Origin: Thetidibacter halocola
GTDB taxonomy: Bacteria; Pseudomonadota; Alphaproteobacteria; Rhodobacterales; Rhodobacteraceae
NCBI RefSeq assembly: GCF_018224955.1
Contig: NZ_JAGTUU010000009.1
Span: 1-64,000, forward strand
Length of the DNA: 64,000 nucleotides
Reading direction: 5' to 3'
Positions 35,018 to 44,126 of the stretch are shown here, in pieces. A program made the translations under genes and the position numbers. Under the pieces are notes generated by a model that did no database searches, was not told where the DNA came from, and was given only the letters and a program-made list of their open reading frames with translations. The stretch's first letter is position 1; each line of letters opens with the position of its first letter.

Positions 35018-35043
35018 GAAAGTCTTTCAGAAATTTCCGGAAA
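35018..35043. promoter_or_regulatory. Palindromes between uraH and puuE-uraD
   Basis: GAAAGTCTTTC (35018-35028, perfect around a central T) and TTTCCGGAAA (35034-35043, perfect) lie five bases apart in the A+T-rich gap between the divergent genes. They could be operators for a purine-catabolism regulator. No regulator gene is nearby. Confidence 0.35.
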
Positions 35044-35098
35044 ATGGGATCGGGATTTTCAGGATATACCTGTGGATCAACAGCAACCGGAGCATCCC

Positions 35099-36511
35099 GT
35101 GAACCGCTACCCCCGCGACATGATCGGCCACGGCCCCGACCGCCCCGACGCCGCCTGGCCCGGCGGCGCCAAGGTCGTCGTGCAATTCGTCCTCAACTAC
35201 GAGGAAGGCGGCGAGAACTGCCTGCTGCATGGCGATGGCGGGTCCGAGGGGTTCCTGTCGGACATTCCGGGCGCCGCGCCTTGGCCGGGCGAGCGGCACT
35301 GGAACATGGAATCGATCTATGAATACGGCGCGCGGGCCGGGTTCTGGCGGCTGCACCGCCTGTTCACCGGCGCCGCGATCCCCGTCACGATCTACGGCGT
35401 CGCCACCGCGCTGGCCCGCAACCCCGAACAGGTCGAGGCGATGCAGACGGCGGGCTGGGAAATCGCCAGTCATGGCCTGAAATGGGTCGAACACCGCGCC
35501 ATGCCCGAGGACGAGGAGCGCGCCCAGATCCTCGAGGCGATCCGCCTGCACACCGAGGTCACCGGAGAACCGCCGCGCGGCTGGTATACCGGGCGCTGTT
35601 CGATGAACACCGTCCGCCTCGTCGCGGAAACCGGCGTCATGGCCTATATCTCCGACACCTACGATGACGACCTGCCCTACTGGCGGCATATCAGTGGGCG
35701 GGATCAACTGATCATCCCATACACGCTCGAAGCCAACGACATGCGGTTCGCCGGTGCACCGGGCTGGGTGACGGGGCAGGATTTCGGCCAATACCTGTGT
35801 GATGCCTTCGACACGCTTTACGCCGAGGGCGCGGCGGGCAAGCCCGCCATGATGAGCGTCGGGCTGCATTGTCGCCTGATCGGCCGCCCGGGCAAGATCG
35901 CCGGGCTGAAGCGCTTTCTCGACCACATCGCCGCGCATGACGGCGTCTGGACTCCGACGCGGCTTCAGATCGCCGAGCACTGGGCCGCGACCCACCCGCC
36001 TGTCCAGCGCGAGCGACCCTCCGAGATGGACCGCGAAACCTTTGTCACCCGGTTCGGCGGCGTGTTCGAGCATTCTCCCTGGATCGCCGAGCGCGCCTGG
36101 GCACTGGAACTCGGCCCTGCCCATGATCGCCCCGCCGGGTTGCACAACGCTCTCGCGCGGATGTTCCGCAGCGCCAGCCGCGACGAACGCCTCGCCGTGC
36201 TCAAGGCCCACCCGGACCTTGCCGGCAAACTCGCCGCCGCCAAGCGCCTGACGGCGGACAGCAGCGCCGAACAGGCCAGCGCGGGCCTCGATGCGCTGAC
36301 CGATGCCGAACGCGCCCGCTTTACCGAACTCAACGACGCCTACGTTGCGCGGCACGGCTTCCCCTTCATCATCGCGGTCCGCGACCACGACAAGGCCGGC
36401 ATCCTGGGCGCCTTCGAGAACCGCATCGCAAACGACACTGACACCGAATTCGCCACTGCCTGCAAACAGGTAGAGCGGATCGCCCGCCTGAGACTGGAGG
36501 ACATGCTGTGA
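35099..36511 (+). CDS. puuE: Bifunctional allantoinase (PuuE)-OHCU decarboxylase (UraD) fusion
   Basis: A 470-residue protein starting at GTG 35099 behind GGAG (35089-35092). Residues 1-300 are a cofactor-independent allantoinase of the polysaccharide-deacetylase fold (FVLNYEEGGENCLLHGDG, GRCSMNTVRLVAETG). Residues about 310-465 are OHCU decarboxylase (FVTRFGGVFEHSPWIAERAW, KAHPDLAGKLA, GFPFIIAVRDHDKAGIL). OHCU decarboxylation gives S-allantoin, which allantoinase opens, so the fusion carries consecutive steps after UraH. It overlaps the next gene by four bases. Confidence 0.93.
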   Translation: MNRYPRDMIGHGPDRPDAAWPGGAKVVVQFVLNYEEGGENCLLHGDGGSEGFLSDIPGAAPWPGERHWNMESIYEYGARAGFWRLHRLFTGAAIPVTIYGVATALARNPEQVEAMQTAGWEIASHGLKWVEHRAMPEDEERAQILEAIRLHTEVTGEPPRGWYTGRCSMNTVRLVAETGVMAYISDTYDDDLPYWRHISGRDQLIIPYTLEANDMRFAGAPGWVTGQDFGQYLCDAFDTLYAEGAAGKPAMMSVGLHCRLIGRPGKIAGLKRFLDHIAAHDGVWTPTRLQIAEHWAATHPPVQRERPSEMDRETFVTRFGGVFEHSPWIAERAWALELGPAHDRPAGLHNALARMFRSASRDERLAVLKAHPDLAGKLAAAKRLTADSSAEQASAGLDALTDAERARFTELNDAYVARHGFPFIIAVRDHDKAGILGAFENRIANDTDTEFATACKQVERIARLRLEDML

Positions 36512-37347
36512 AAGACCTGATCGAGCGCATCGGCGCCACCTACGCCTTCCCGCCCGGCGGCATGCCCGCCCCCGACGAGAACCCCGAGGGCACGGCCGTC
36601 TTCACCACGGCCTATGCCGTGCTGCCCGCCAGGACCATGCGGGACATCGTGACCTCCTACCTGCCCGGCTGGCGCGACACGCGGTTCTGGGTCATCGCCC
36701 GCCCGCTGACCGGCTTTGCCGAGACCTTTGCGCAATACGCGGTCGAGGTCGAACCGCATGGCGGATCGGACGCGCCCGAACCCGACGATCAGGCGCAGGC
36801 CGTCCTCTTCGTCACCGAAGGCGAGATGGATCTCATCATCGACGGGCTCAGCCACACGCTGACTGCGGGCGGCTATGCCTATATTCCCGCCGGGACCACG
36901 TGGCAGGTGCTGAACCCCGGTCACGCGCCGCTGAAATTCCACTGGATCCGCAAGCGCTGGCAGCCCGCCGCCGGGATCGACAGGCCAGACGCCTTCGTCA
37001 CCACGGAAAAGGCGCAGCCGGTCCGCTGGATGCCCGGCACCGACAAGTGGGGCACGACCCGCTTCGTCGATCCCGCTGACCTGCGCCATGACTGCCACGT
37101 CAATATCGTGACCTTCCTGCCCGGCGGGCAAATCCCGTTCGCGGAAACGCACGTGATGGAACACGGCCTTTACGTGCTGCAGGGCACCGCGCGCTACCTG
37201 CTCAACAAAGACTGGGTCGAGGTCGGCCCGGGCGACTTCATGTGGCTGCGCGCCTTCTGCCCGCAGGCCTGCATCGCCACCGGGGACGAGCCCTTCCGCT
37301 ACCTCCTTTACAAGGACGTGAACCGCCATGTGGGGCTGAGCTTGTGA
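36508..37347 (+). CDS. (S)-Ureidoglycine aminohydrolase, bicupin
   Basis: A 279-residue two-cupin protein starting at GTG 36508, overlapping the puuE stop. The C-terminal cupin carries the metal site in IPFAETHVMEHGLYVLQG (Glu/His ligands); the N-terminal cupin shows LFVTEGEMDLIIDGLSHTL and YIPAGTTWQV. The enzyme (AllE/UGHY type) converts ureidoglycine to ureidoglycolate. Position between allantoinase and ureidoglycolate lyase agrees. Allantoate amidohydrolase, the step before, is not seen here. Confidence 0.9.
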   Translation: MKDLIERIGATYAFPPGGMPAPDENPEGTAVFTTAYAVLPARTMRDIVTSYLPGWRDTRFWVIARPLTGFAETFAQYAVEVEPHGGSDAPEPDDQAQAVLFVTEGEMDLIIDGLSHTLTAGGYAYIPAGTTWQVLNPGHAPLKFHWIRKRWQPAAGIDRPDAFVTTEKAQPVRWMPGTDKWGTTRFVDPADLRHDCHVNIVTFLPGGQIPFAETHVMEHGLYVLQGTARYLLNKDWVEVGPGDFMWLRAFCPQACIATGDEPFRYLLYKDVNRHVGLSL

Positions 37348-37358
37348 CCGGTCCTCTG

Positions 37359-37418
37359 CTTCACCTTGCCCGAAAAACTCCGGGGGGGGCGCCGCAGGCG
37401 CGGGGGGCAGAGCCCCCC
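37359..37418 (-). repeat. Dispersed palindromic intergenic repeat, copy 2
   Basis: Inverted relative to copy 1 at 25297-25355. Read on the minus strand: GGGGGGCTCTGCCCCCC, a GCGCCTGCGGCGC hairpin, CCCCCCCCGGAGTTTTTCGG and CAAGGTGAAG. It lies inside the ureide operon between the aminohydrolase and allA and may attenuate or stabilise the transcript there. Confidence 0.75.
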
Positions 37419-37435
37419 TGCGAGGGAGCCCGCCC

Positions 37436-37921
37436 ATGACCACGCTCATGGCACAGCCACTGAGCGCCGCGGCCTTCACCCCCTTCGGCGAGTTGCTCGA
37501 GATCACCGGACAGCCGGATCGGCTCATCAACCAGGGCCTTTGCGGCCGGTATCACGACCGGGCCAAGCTCGATTTCGGGCCCGGCGGTCGCGCGGGCATC
37601 AGCCTGTTCGATGCACAGCCGCGCGCCCTGCCCTACACGCTCGACATGGTCGAACGGCATCCCGAGGGCAGCCAGGCCTTTATCCCGATGCATCGCAACC
37701 CGTGGCTGGTGATCGTGGCCGAGCCCGGCGACATCCCCGGTCCGATCCACGCCTTCATCGCTGCGCCGGGGCAGGCGATCAACCTGCATCGCGGCACATG
37801 GCACGGCGTTCTCACGCCGCTGCATGCGCCCGGCCTTTTCGCCGTTGTTGACCGGATCGGCGAAACCGCAAACCTTCAGGAGCACTGGCTCGATTTGCCC
37901 ATCCTGATCATCGGGGAGTGA
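37436..37921 (+). CDS. allA: Ureidoglycolate lyase
   Basis: A 161-residue AllA-type protein: FTPFGELLEITGQPDRLINQG near the start, LDMVERHPEGSQAFIPM (conserved ERH-SQAF-P), WLVIVAEPGD, and LHRGTWHGVLTPL with the catalytic His region. It splits ureidoglycolate to glyoxylate and urea, ending the ureide pathway. ATG 37436 follows the repeat by 17 bases; ATG 37448 is an alternative start. Confidence 0.93.
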   Translation: MTTLMAQPLSAAAFTPFGELLEITGQPDRLINQGLCGRYHDRAKLDFGPGGRAGISLFDAQPRALPYTLDMVERHPEGSQAFIPMHRNPWLVIVAEPGDIPGPIHAFIAAPGQAINLHRGTWHGVLTPLHAPGLFAVVDRIGETANLQEHWLDLPILIIGE

Positions 37922-37981
37922 TCCCCGCCGCCGCGCCCCGGGGAGGAGAGGGGCGCGGCACCTGACCCAAGGGAGAGAGAC

Positions 37982-39400
37982 ATGGCCCATTCCACCGGCC
38001 TCGGCACGCCCGCACAGCTGGCCGACCCGAATTACACGCCACCGCTGGCAAAGGCGGTGCCGCTGGGCATCCAGCACGTTCTGGCGATGTTCGTCTCGAA
38101 CGTGACGCCAGCAATCATCGTCTGCGGCGCGGCGGGGTTCGGCTTTGGCTCGAACTCGCCCGACTTTCCGCAGATGATCTACATGATCCAGATGTCGATG
38201 TTCTTCGCCGGCATCGCCACGCTGTTCCAGACCATCGGAGTCGGTCCGGTGGGCGCGCGTCTGCCGATCGTGCAGGGAACAAGCTTTGCCTTCATCCCGA
38301 TCATGATCCCGCTGGTGGCGGGCAAGGGGGTGGACGCCATCGCCGTGCTGATGGGCGGTATCCTGGTGGGCGGCCTGTTCCACGCGACGCTCGGCCTGTT
38401 CATCGGGCGACTGCGCTTTGCCCTGCCGCCGCTGGTCACGGGCCTTGTCGTCACGATGATCGGCCTCGCGCTGGTCAAGGTCGGCGTCCAGTATGCGGCG
38501 GGCGGCGTTCCGGCCATCGGCACGCCGGATTACGGCAGCCTGATGAACTGGACGATGGCGGGCACGGTGATCCTGGTAACGCTGGCGCTGAAATTCTTCG
38601 CCCGTGGCATGATCTCGGTCTCGGCGGTGCTGATCGGCCTGCTGGCCGGCTATGGCGTGGCGCTGATGATGGGGCAGGTCAGCTTTGCCAGCGTCGGCCG
38701 CGCCGCACCCTTCGCGCTGCCCGATCCACTGCATTTCGGGCTGGAATTCTCGGTCGCGGCCATCGTGGGCTTCTGCCTGATGGGCATCGTTTCGGCGGTG
38801 GAAACCGTGGGCGACGTGTCGGGCATCTGCAAGGGTGGCGCGGGCCGCGAGGCAACCGACAAGGAGATCCAGGGCGCGACATTCGCCGACGGTCTGGGCA
38901 CCGCGGTCTCTGGCCTGTTCGGCGCATTGCCCAACACCTCGTTCAGCCAGAACGTCGGCCTGATCGCGATGACCGGCGTCATGAGCCGCCATGTCGTCAC
39001 CATCGGCGGGCTGTTCCTGATCCTTTGCGGGCTGATGCCCAAGGTCGGCGCGATCATCTCGACCGTCCCGATCGAGGTGCTGGGCGGCGGCGTGATCGTC
39101 ATGTTCGGCATGGTCGTCGCCGCAGGCATCTCGATGCTGTCGGACGTCACGTGGAACCGCCGCAACATGGTGATCTTCGCCATCGCGCTCAGCCTCGGCC
39201 TTGGCCTGCAACTGGAGCCCGAGGCCCTGCAACACCTGCCCCAGACGCTGAAGGTCCTGGCCACCAGCGGCATCCTGCCCGCCGCGGCCATCGCCATCGT
39301 GCTGAACCTGATCCTGCCCGAGGAACTGGCCGCCGAAGCGACCGAGGAAATCAGCGGCAGCCTGTCAGGCCAGGGCAAGGGGTCCATGCCCGGCGAATGA
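37982..39400 (+). CDS. NCS2 nucleobase:cation symporter (urate/xanthine type)
   Basis: A 472-residue permease with about 12-14 hydrophobic segments. The nucleobase-transporter signature is FSQNVGLIAMTGVMSR (QNxGxxxxTG, about residue 320), and GTSFAFIPIMIPL and GVKVGVQ-like LVKVGVQYA motifs also fit. As last gene of the ureide cluster it probably imports urate, xanthine or a related purine; specificity is inferred. GGGAGAG lies upstream of ATG 37982, and a strong terminator follows. Confidence 0.92.
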   Translation: MAHSTGLGTPAQLADPNYTPPLAKAVPLGIQHVLAMFVSNVTPAIIVCGAAGFGFGSNSPDFPQMIYMIQMSMFFAGIATLFQTIGVGPVGARLPIVQGTSFAFIPIMIPLVAGKGVDAIAVLMGGILVGGLFHATLGLFIGRLRFALPPLVTGLVVTMIGLALVKVGVQYAAGGVPAIGTPDYGSLMNWTMAGTVILVTLALKFFARGMISVSAVLIGLLAGYGVALMMGQVSFASVGRAAPFALPDPLHFGLEFSVAAIVGFCLMGIVSAVETVGDVSGICKGGAGREATDKEIQGATFADGLGTAVSGLFGALPNTSFSQNVGLIAMTGVMSRHVVTIGGLFLILCGLMPKVGAIISTVPIEVLGGGVIVMFGMVVAAGISMLSDVTWNRRNMVIFAIALSLGLGLQLEPEALQHLPQTLKVLATSGILPAAAIAIVLNLILPEELAAEATEEISGSLSGQGKGSMPGE

Positions 39401-39420
39401 GCCCGCCTGACACGACCAGG

Positions 39421-39445
39421 GGGCGCCCCGCGGGGCGCCCTTTTT
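39421..39445 (+). terminator. Strong intrinsic terminator after the purine/ureide operon
   Basis: A perfect 20-base palindrome (GGGCGCCCCG and its complement, 39421-39440) followed by TTTTT, 20 bases after the permease stop. It lies between convergent genes. Confidence 0.85.
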
Positions 39446-39452
39446 CATGCCG

Positions 39453-41414
39453 TCATTCACCTTCGACGGGCCGCCGTTTCAGCGTCGATCCAACCAGCTC
39501 GCGCGAGAATGGCACCGGATGCGGGTCGAGGCCCAGGCGCGCGCGGTAGACCGGCAGCGACTCGGTCACGCGCATCACGTAGTTGCGGGTCTCGTCGAAG
39601 GGGATGAACTCGATCCAGTCCACCACGTCGACACGCCCCCCGCGCGGATCGCCGAAGCGGTCTATCCATTGCGCCGGGCGCGACGGCCCGGCGTTGTAGC
39701 CCGCCGCCATCATCACCGCGTTGCCGCCGAACCGATCCGCCAGGTCGGCCAGGTAAGCCGCGCCGAGGATCGAGTTGTATTCCGGGTCGCTCAGCAACCG
39801 CTCGGAATCGTAGGGCAACCCCAGCCAGCCCGACACGTCTTTTGCCGTGCCGGGCATCAGCTGCATGAAGCCGCGCGCGCCAGCATGGCTGATGACCTTC
39901 GGATCGAACTCCGATTCGCGCCGTGCGATGGACAGGACCAGCTCGCGCGGCACGGGATACTCTGTCGCGGCGATGACCGGGTGCAACGCGAAGTAGGGCC
40001 CGGGCAGTTCATACCCGTCCTGCGCCGCGCGTTTGCCCAGCATGACCTGGATATGCGGCCGCTCAAGGTCGGCCAGCATCATGCCCAGCTGGCCGATCTG
40101 CGTCCGGTCCAACGACTCGGCCAGGTGGGTGAAGAAGCGTTCCGCCAGCATGTTCTCGCCCGCCGCCAGCAACAGGCGCCCGGCGGCAAAGACGCTGGAT
40201 TTCGTAAAGGATGCATCCTGCCAGTCGGGGAAGCTTTCGGTCCCCGAAAGGGTCGGATCGGGAGAAAAGCCGCCCCGCTCCGCCGCGAGCAACCCGTAGA
40301 AGGTCGTCTGGTAGCGCGCACCCAGGGCATAGCCCTCTTTCGCCGCCGCTTCCTGGCCCAGCGCCTCTTGCGCCCGGCCGATCCAGTATCCGGCGCGGCC
40401 CAGCGAGATCGGCGTGAAGACCGAGTCGCGGAACGCTTCGAAATGCGCCAGCGCCAAGTCGGGCCGGTCGAGGAACCGCAAGGCGAGATAGCCCGACAGC
40501 CATTCCAGGTCGGCGAAATCCTCGCCCTCGACCAGATAATGGGTCGAGGCGATGCGATAGGCCTCGATCACCTCGCCGTCGCGCATCCGGTCGCGCGCAA
40601 GGTTGCGGCGGGCGCGGGCCCAGGCCCAGGGCTCTCCCAGGGCGGCGGCACCGGTTGAGCGTTCCAGCAGCAGCACGATGGCGTCGGCGTCGCGCCGCTT
40701 GGACACCCGCCAGCGAAAGCGCTCATAGGCCAGGCCGGGATGGTCGGCCAGCGCGGCGGGAATCCTTTCGATCAGGGTGTCGACCCCGGCCTCTTCTCCG
40801 CGCAGCGCCATCCGTGCCTCGGCCAGCGCGCGCCAGCCGTCGTCGACCAGCGGCAGCATGGAGGTCGCATTCGACCGCCAGCCGTTCCACAGCGCCATGT
40901 CCAGCCGGGCGACATGATGCGGGCGCAGCACCTCGCCCCAGCGTTCGCGAAAGGCGCGTTGCTCGTCAGAGGTCAACGCCAGCGTGCGCCAGGCCAGCAC
41001 CATCGTCGCCTGCGCCGCACCGGTTTCGCCCGCCCTGGCCAGCGCATCGGCCAGCGCCAGCGCGCCAGTCCCGGTCTGCGGCAGGCTATCGGCAAAGTAT
41101 TCGCGGATCGTCTCGGGCGGGGCCGCGGACATCGCGGCCTCTGACTTTTCCCGCAGGTAGGGCATCCCCGGCCAGTCGGGATTGCGCGAGACAAAGGCCA
41201 TGACCTCGTCCGCGTCGCCCTGGCCTGCGCGCAGCAGATGCCACAGGACTACGTCGGTCGCCACCGGTCCATCCGTCCGGGCCGCCAGCCGCGCCTCGGC
41301 CCAGTTGCCGGTCCGCACCGCATCCATCGCGCGGGCCAGCCCCTCGCCCGCCGCCGCGACCTGCGTGGCGAACAACAGCAGGGCTGCGAGGGAACAGGCG
41401 AGGACGCGCGACAT
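39453..41414 (-). CDS. slt: Soluble lytic murein transglycosylase
   Basis: A 653-residue Slt70-type protein that cleaves peptidoglycan in the periplasm. The start at ATG 41414 gives a signal peptide (MSRVLACSLAALLLFATQVA). A long helical superhelix follows, then the C-terminal lysozyme-like domain with the catalytic Glu in SIARRESEFDPKVISHAG (ES motif), RGFMQLMPGTA, and the AAGYNAGPSR motif. It is divergent from dapA. The frame upstream of 41414 has no signal features. Confidence 0.93.
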   Translation of the reverse strand: MSRVLACSLAALLLFATQVAAAGEGLARAMDAVRTGNWAEARLAARTDGPVATDVVLWHLLRAGQGDADEVMAFVSRNPDWPGMPYLREKSEAAMSAAPPETIREYFADSLPQTGTGALALADALARAGETGAAQATMVLAWRTLALTSDEQRAFRERWGEVLRPHHVARLDMALWNGWRSNATSMLPLVDDGWRALAEARMALRGEEAGVDTLIERIPAALADHPGLAYERFRWRVSKRRDADAIVLLLERSTGAAALGEPWAWARARRNLARDRMRDGEVIEAYRIASTHYLVEGEDFADLEWLSGYLALRFLDRPDLALAHFEAFRDSVFTPISLGRAGYWIGRAQEALGQEAAAKEGYALGARYQTTFYGLLAAERGGFSPDPTLSGTESFPDWQDASFTKSSVFAAGRLLLAAGENMLAERFFTHLAESLDRTQIGQLGMMLADLERPHIQVMLGKRAAQDGYELPGPYFALHPVIAATEYPVPRELVLSIARRESEFDPKVISHAGARGFMQLMPGTAKDVSGWLGLPYDSERLLSDPEYNSILGAAYLADLADRFGGNAVMMAAGYNAGPSRPAQWIDRFGDPRGGRVDVVDWIEFIPFDETRNYVMRVTESLPVYRARLGLDPHPVPFSRELVGSTLKRRPVEGE

Positions 41415-41546
41415 GATCTTGCAATTTCTTTCGTGACCGGGGATAGACGCGCCCTGAGGATATAGACCCACCGCCCCGCATCAATTCACAATCGCGGGCG
41501 TTGGCGGAAATCCCCGTGAGCCCGGAACCAAGCAAAGGAGCGTGTC

Positions 41547-42422
41547 ATGCTGAAGGGATCAATGCCTGCCCTGGTCACGCCGTTCAAGGACGGCGCGGTG
41601 GATTTCGCTACGCTCAAACGCCTGGTCGAGTGGCACATCGCCGAGGGCAGCCACGGCCTGGTGCCGGTGGGCACCACGGGCGAAAGCCCGACCCTGAGCC
41701 ATGAAGAGCACGAGCAGGTCATCGAGGCGGTGGTCGAGGCGGCCGCCGGCCGCGTGCCGGTGATCGCGGGAGCGGGCAGCAACAACACGGTCGAGGCGAT
41801 GCGCTTCATGCAGCATGCCGAACGCGTTGGGGCCACCGCCGCGCTGGTCGTGACGCCCTATTACAACAAGCCGACCCAGGCCGGGCTGATCGCGCATTTC
41901 ACCATGCTGCACGATTGCTGCACCCTGCCGATCATCATCTACAACATCCCCGGCCGCTCGGCGGTGGACATGTTGCCCGCGACGATGGGTGAACTGGCGA
42001 AATTGCCGCGCATCATCGGGGTCAAGGATGCGACCGGCGATCTGGCGCGGGTCTGCGCCCAGCGCATCACCTGCGGGCCGGATTTCCTCCAGATCTCGGG
42101 CGAGGACGCGACGGCGCATGGCTTCAACGCGCAGGGTGGGACTGGCTGCATCTCGGTCACGGCAAACGTGGCGCCGCGGCTGTGCTCCGAACTGCAGGAG
42201 GCCTGCCTCGCCGGCGATTATGCCAAGGCGCTGACGCTGCAAGACCGGCTGATGCCGCTGCATCACGCCATCTTCACGGAACCCGGCCTGTGCGGCGCGA
42301 AATACGCCATGGCGCGGCTGGGCCTGTGCGCCGAGGAGGTTCGCCCACCGCTGCTGCCGCTGACCCAGCCAACGCGGGACAAGGTGGACGCGGCGCTGCG
42401 CCATGCGGGCCTGCTGAACTGA
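41547..42422 (+). CDS. dapA: 4-Hydroxy-tetrahydrodipicolinate synthase
   Basis: A 291-residue DapA, first committed enzyme of lysine and diaminopimelate synthesis. Conserved [14 protein letters not shown] near the N-terminus, [10 protein letters not shown] with the catalytic Tyr, [10 protein letters not shown], and the Schiff-base Lys in [10 protein letters not shown] (about residue 162). AAAGGAG lies upstream of ATG 41547. A GAAA-loop terminator follows. dapB, the next step, is at 53.9 kb. Confidence 0.96.
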   Translation: MLKGSMPALVTPFKDGAVDFATLKRLVEWHIAEGSHGLVPVGTTGESPTLSHEEHEQVIEAVVEAAAGRVPVIAGAGSNNTVEAMRFMQHAERVGATAALVVTPYYNKPTQAGLIAHFTMLHDCCTLPIIIYNIPGRSAVDMLPATMGELAKLPRIIGVKDATGDLARVCAQRITCGPDFLQISGEDATAHGFNAQGGTGCISVTANVAPRLCSELQEACLAGDYAKALTLQDRLMPLHHAIFTEPGLCGAKYAMARLGLCAEEVRPPLLPLTQPTRDKVDAALRHAGLLN

Positions 42423-42442
42423 GTTTCGCATGTACGGGACGA

Positions 42443-42466
42443 AGCGGGCCGAAAGGCCCGCTTTTT
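42443..42466 (+). terminator. Intrinsic terminator after dapA
   Basis: AGCGGGCC, a GAAA tetraloop, and GGCCCGCT make a perfect eight-base stem (42443-42462), followed by a T-run. Confidence 0.88.
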
Positions 42467-42482
42467 CATGTCCAGTGTGCCG

Positions 42483-42686
42483 TCAGAGCCATTGGGCCAG
42501 CTTGGTGATACCGATCGCCAGCGCCAGGGCCAGGCCGCAGAACACCGCGCCCGCTCGCCGTTCCGGCAGCGTCAGGATCGGCCCGACAGCCACCGCCCGA
42601 ACCGAGGCGAAGGCCACGAAACACCATGCCAGGGCCGCGTAGAAATACAGTATTGTCTCGATCAGCATCCAGAACACGAGCAGCAT
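42483..42686 (-). CDS. Small two-helix membrane protein
   Basis: Up to 69 residues (ATG 42686 gives 67; TTG 42692 is an alternative). Two hydrophobic segments, LLVFWMLIETILYFYAALAW and AVFCGLALALAIGITKLAQW, flank a short polar loop. No family is recognised. It is convergent with the dapA terminator and stands alone. Its composition makes it a credible membrane protein, but expression is unproven. Confidence 0.45.
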   Translation of the reverse strand: MLLVFWMLIETILYFYAALAWCFVAFASVRAVAVGPILTLPERRAGAVFCGLALALAIGITKLAQWL

Positions 42687-42772
42687 CCTCAAAGTCTGGT
42701 CTGAGAATGATGGCGAACCGTTAACGGATATTGAAGAACACCCAAAAGATTTGTGACATCCCGGTTCGTCCG

Positions 42773-42801
42773 GCCGGGCGGGGACATCGGCCCCGCCCGG
42801 C
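42773..42801 (-). terminator. Hairpin downstream of the M16/lspA operon
   Basis: GCCGGGCGGGG (42773-42783) pairs perfectly with CCCCGCCCGGC (42791-42801), nine bases past the M16 stop on the minus strand. The stem is 11 bases but lacks a U-run in that direction, so it may be a terminator or a 3'-end stabiliser. Confidence 0.55.
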
Positions 42802-42809
42802 GCTGGTGC

Positions 42810-44126
42810 TTACTGTCCGGGCGCCGTCTCAAGCCCCTGCGGCTGACCGACGACCACGAAATGCAGCTTGTCCGGTTGCAGCAATTCGCCCGCGACCCGC
42901 CGCACGTCGTCCAGCGTGACAGCCTCGACCTGGGCGTTGCGGGTGTTCACGTAGTCGGGCGTCAGACCCTCCATCTGCATGCCGACCAGCATCCGGGCAA
43001 TCGGCCCGTTGCCGTCGAAGCGCAGGGGATAGGCGCCGGTCAGATAGGTCTTGGCCCGGGTCAGTTCCTCTTCGGTGACGCCGTTTTCAGCCATCCTGGC
43101 CCATTCCGCGCGGATCACCTCGATCGCCTCGGCGACGCGGTCATTGGCGCTGGCTACCCGGCCGGTGTAGATCGCGGCGCGGTCCTTGGGGACGAGATAG
43201 GAATAGACGCCATAGGTCAGGCCGCGCTTTTCGCGCACCTCTTCCATCAGCCGCGCCTCAAAACCGCCACCGCCCAGCACCGTGTTCATCACGAAGGCGG
43301 CGAAGAAATCCGGATCGTCCCGCTCCATCCCCTCGTGACCGAACAGCGCCACGGATTGCGGCACGTCGAAGGGCACCACGGTCAGCCCGCCATCGGCGGC
43401 GACCGAGGTCTCGGCGGGCATCGGCGCGCCGGTTTCAGGCAGCGCGCCCAGCAGGCCGTCCATCAGCGCCGCCAGTTCGTCGGCCGAGATGTCGCCCGCC
43501 GCCGCCACGTAAACGCGATCGCGCGCCAGTGCCGCCTTGTGCGCCGCCACGAGGTCATCGCGGGTCAGCGCGGTGACGCTGTCGACCGTGCCCTCGTAGG
43601 GCGTGCCGTAGGGGTGGTCGGGAAAGAACAGCGCGTCGAAGGTGCGGCCGGCGATCGCGTCCGGGTCGCGCTCGTCCGAGCGGATGCCCGAGACGATCTG
43701 CGCGCGCACGCGTTCCACTGCATCCGCGTCGAAACGCGGTTCGATCAGCGCGGCGCGCAACAGGCGCATCGCCTCATCCGTCGTCTCGGTCAGGAACCGG
43801 GCCGAAACCGACACGTCGTCATCGCCCACGTCGAAATCGAGCGTTGCGGCGATCGATTCGGCTGCTTCGGCGAAAGCGCGCGCGTCCAGGTCGCCCGCGC
43901 CTTCCTCGAGCAGGCCGACCATCATGTTGGTTGCACCGCGCTTGCCCTCGGCATCCAGCGAAGCGCCGCCGCGAAAGCGGATTTCCAGCGAGATGAAGGG
44001 GATCGAGGGTTCCTCGACCAGCCAGGCGGTAAAGCCGCCGGGGCTGGTGACCTCCTGGATGTCGACCTCCGCCCGCGCGGAAAAGCCCGCGCAGACAAGC
44101 CCCAGGACCAGAGCGAATCGTTTCAT
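42810..44126 (-). CDS. M16-family peptidase-like protein (non-catalytic partner)
   Basis: A 438-residue secreted protein with a signal peptide (MKRFALVLGLVCAGFSARA). Two M16 domains are recognisable, but the zinc motif HxxEH is absent: where it should be, the sequence reads GATNMMVGLLEEGAGD. The R/Y-type substrate site is present (REKRGLTYGVYSYL). Such proteins pair with an active M16 subunit, here the gene that overlaps it by four bases upstream. Periplasmic location inferred. Confidence 0.88.
   Translation of the reverse strand: MKRFALVLGLVCAGFSARAEVDIQEVTSPGGFTAWLVEEPSIPFISLEIRFRGGASLDAEGKRGATNMMVGLLEEGAGDLDARAFAEAAESIAATLDFDVGDDDVSVSARFLTETTDEAMRLLRAALIEPRFDADAVERVRAQIVSGIRSDERDPDAIAGRTFDALFFPDHPYGTPYEGTVDSVTALTRDDLVAAHKAALARDRVYVAAAGDISADELAALMDGLLGALPETGAPMPAETSVAADGGLTVVPFDVPQSVALFGHEGMERDDPDFFAAFVMNTVLGGGGFEARLMEEVREKRGLTYGVYSYLVPKDRAAIYTGRVASANDRVAEAIEVIRAEWARMAENGVTEEELTRAKTYLTGAYPLRFDGNGPIARMLVGMQMEGLTPDYVNTRNAQVEAVTLDDVRRVAGELLQPDKLHFVVVGQPQGLETAPGQ

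Noticed and set aside
35027-36388. 453-codon minus-strand frame over puuE-uraD
   Set aside because: Antisense shadow of a well-supported enzyme fusion.
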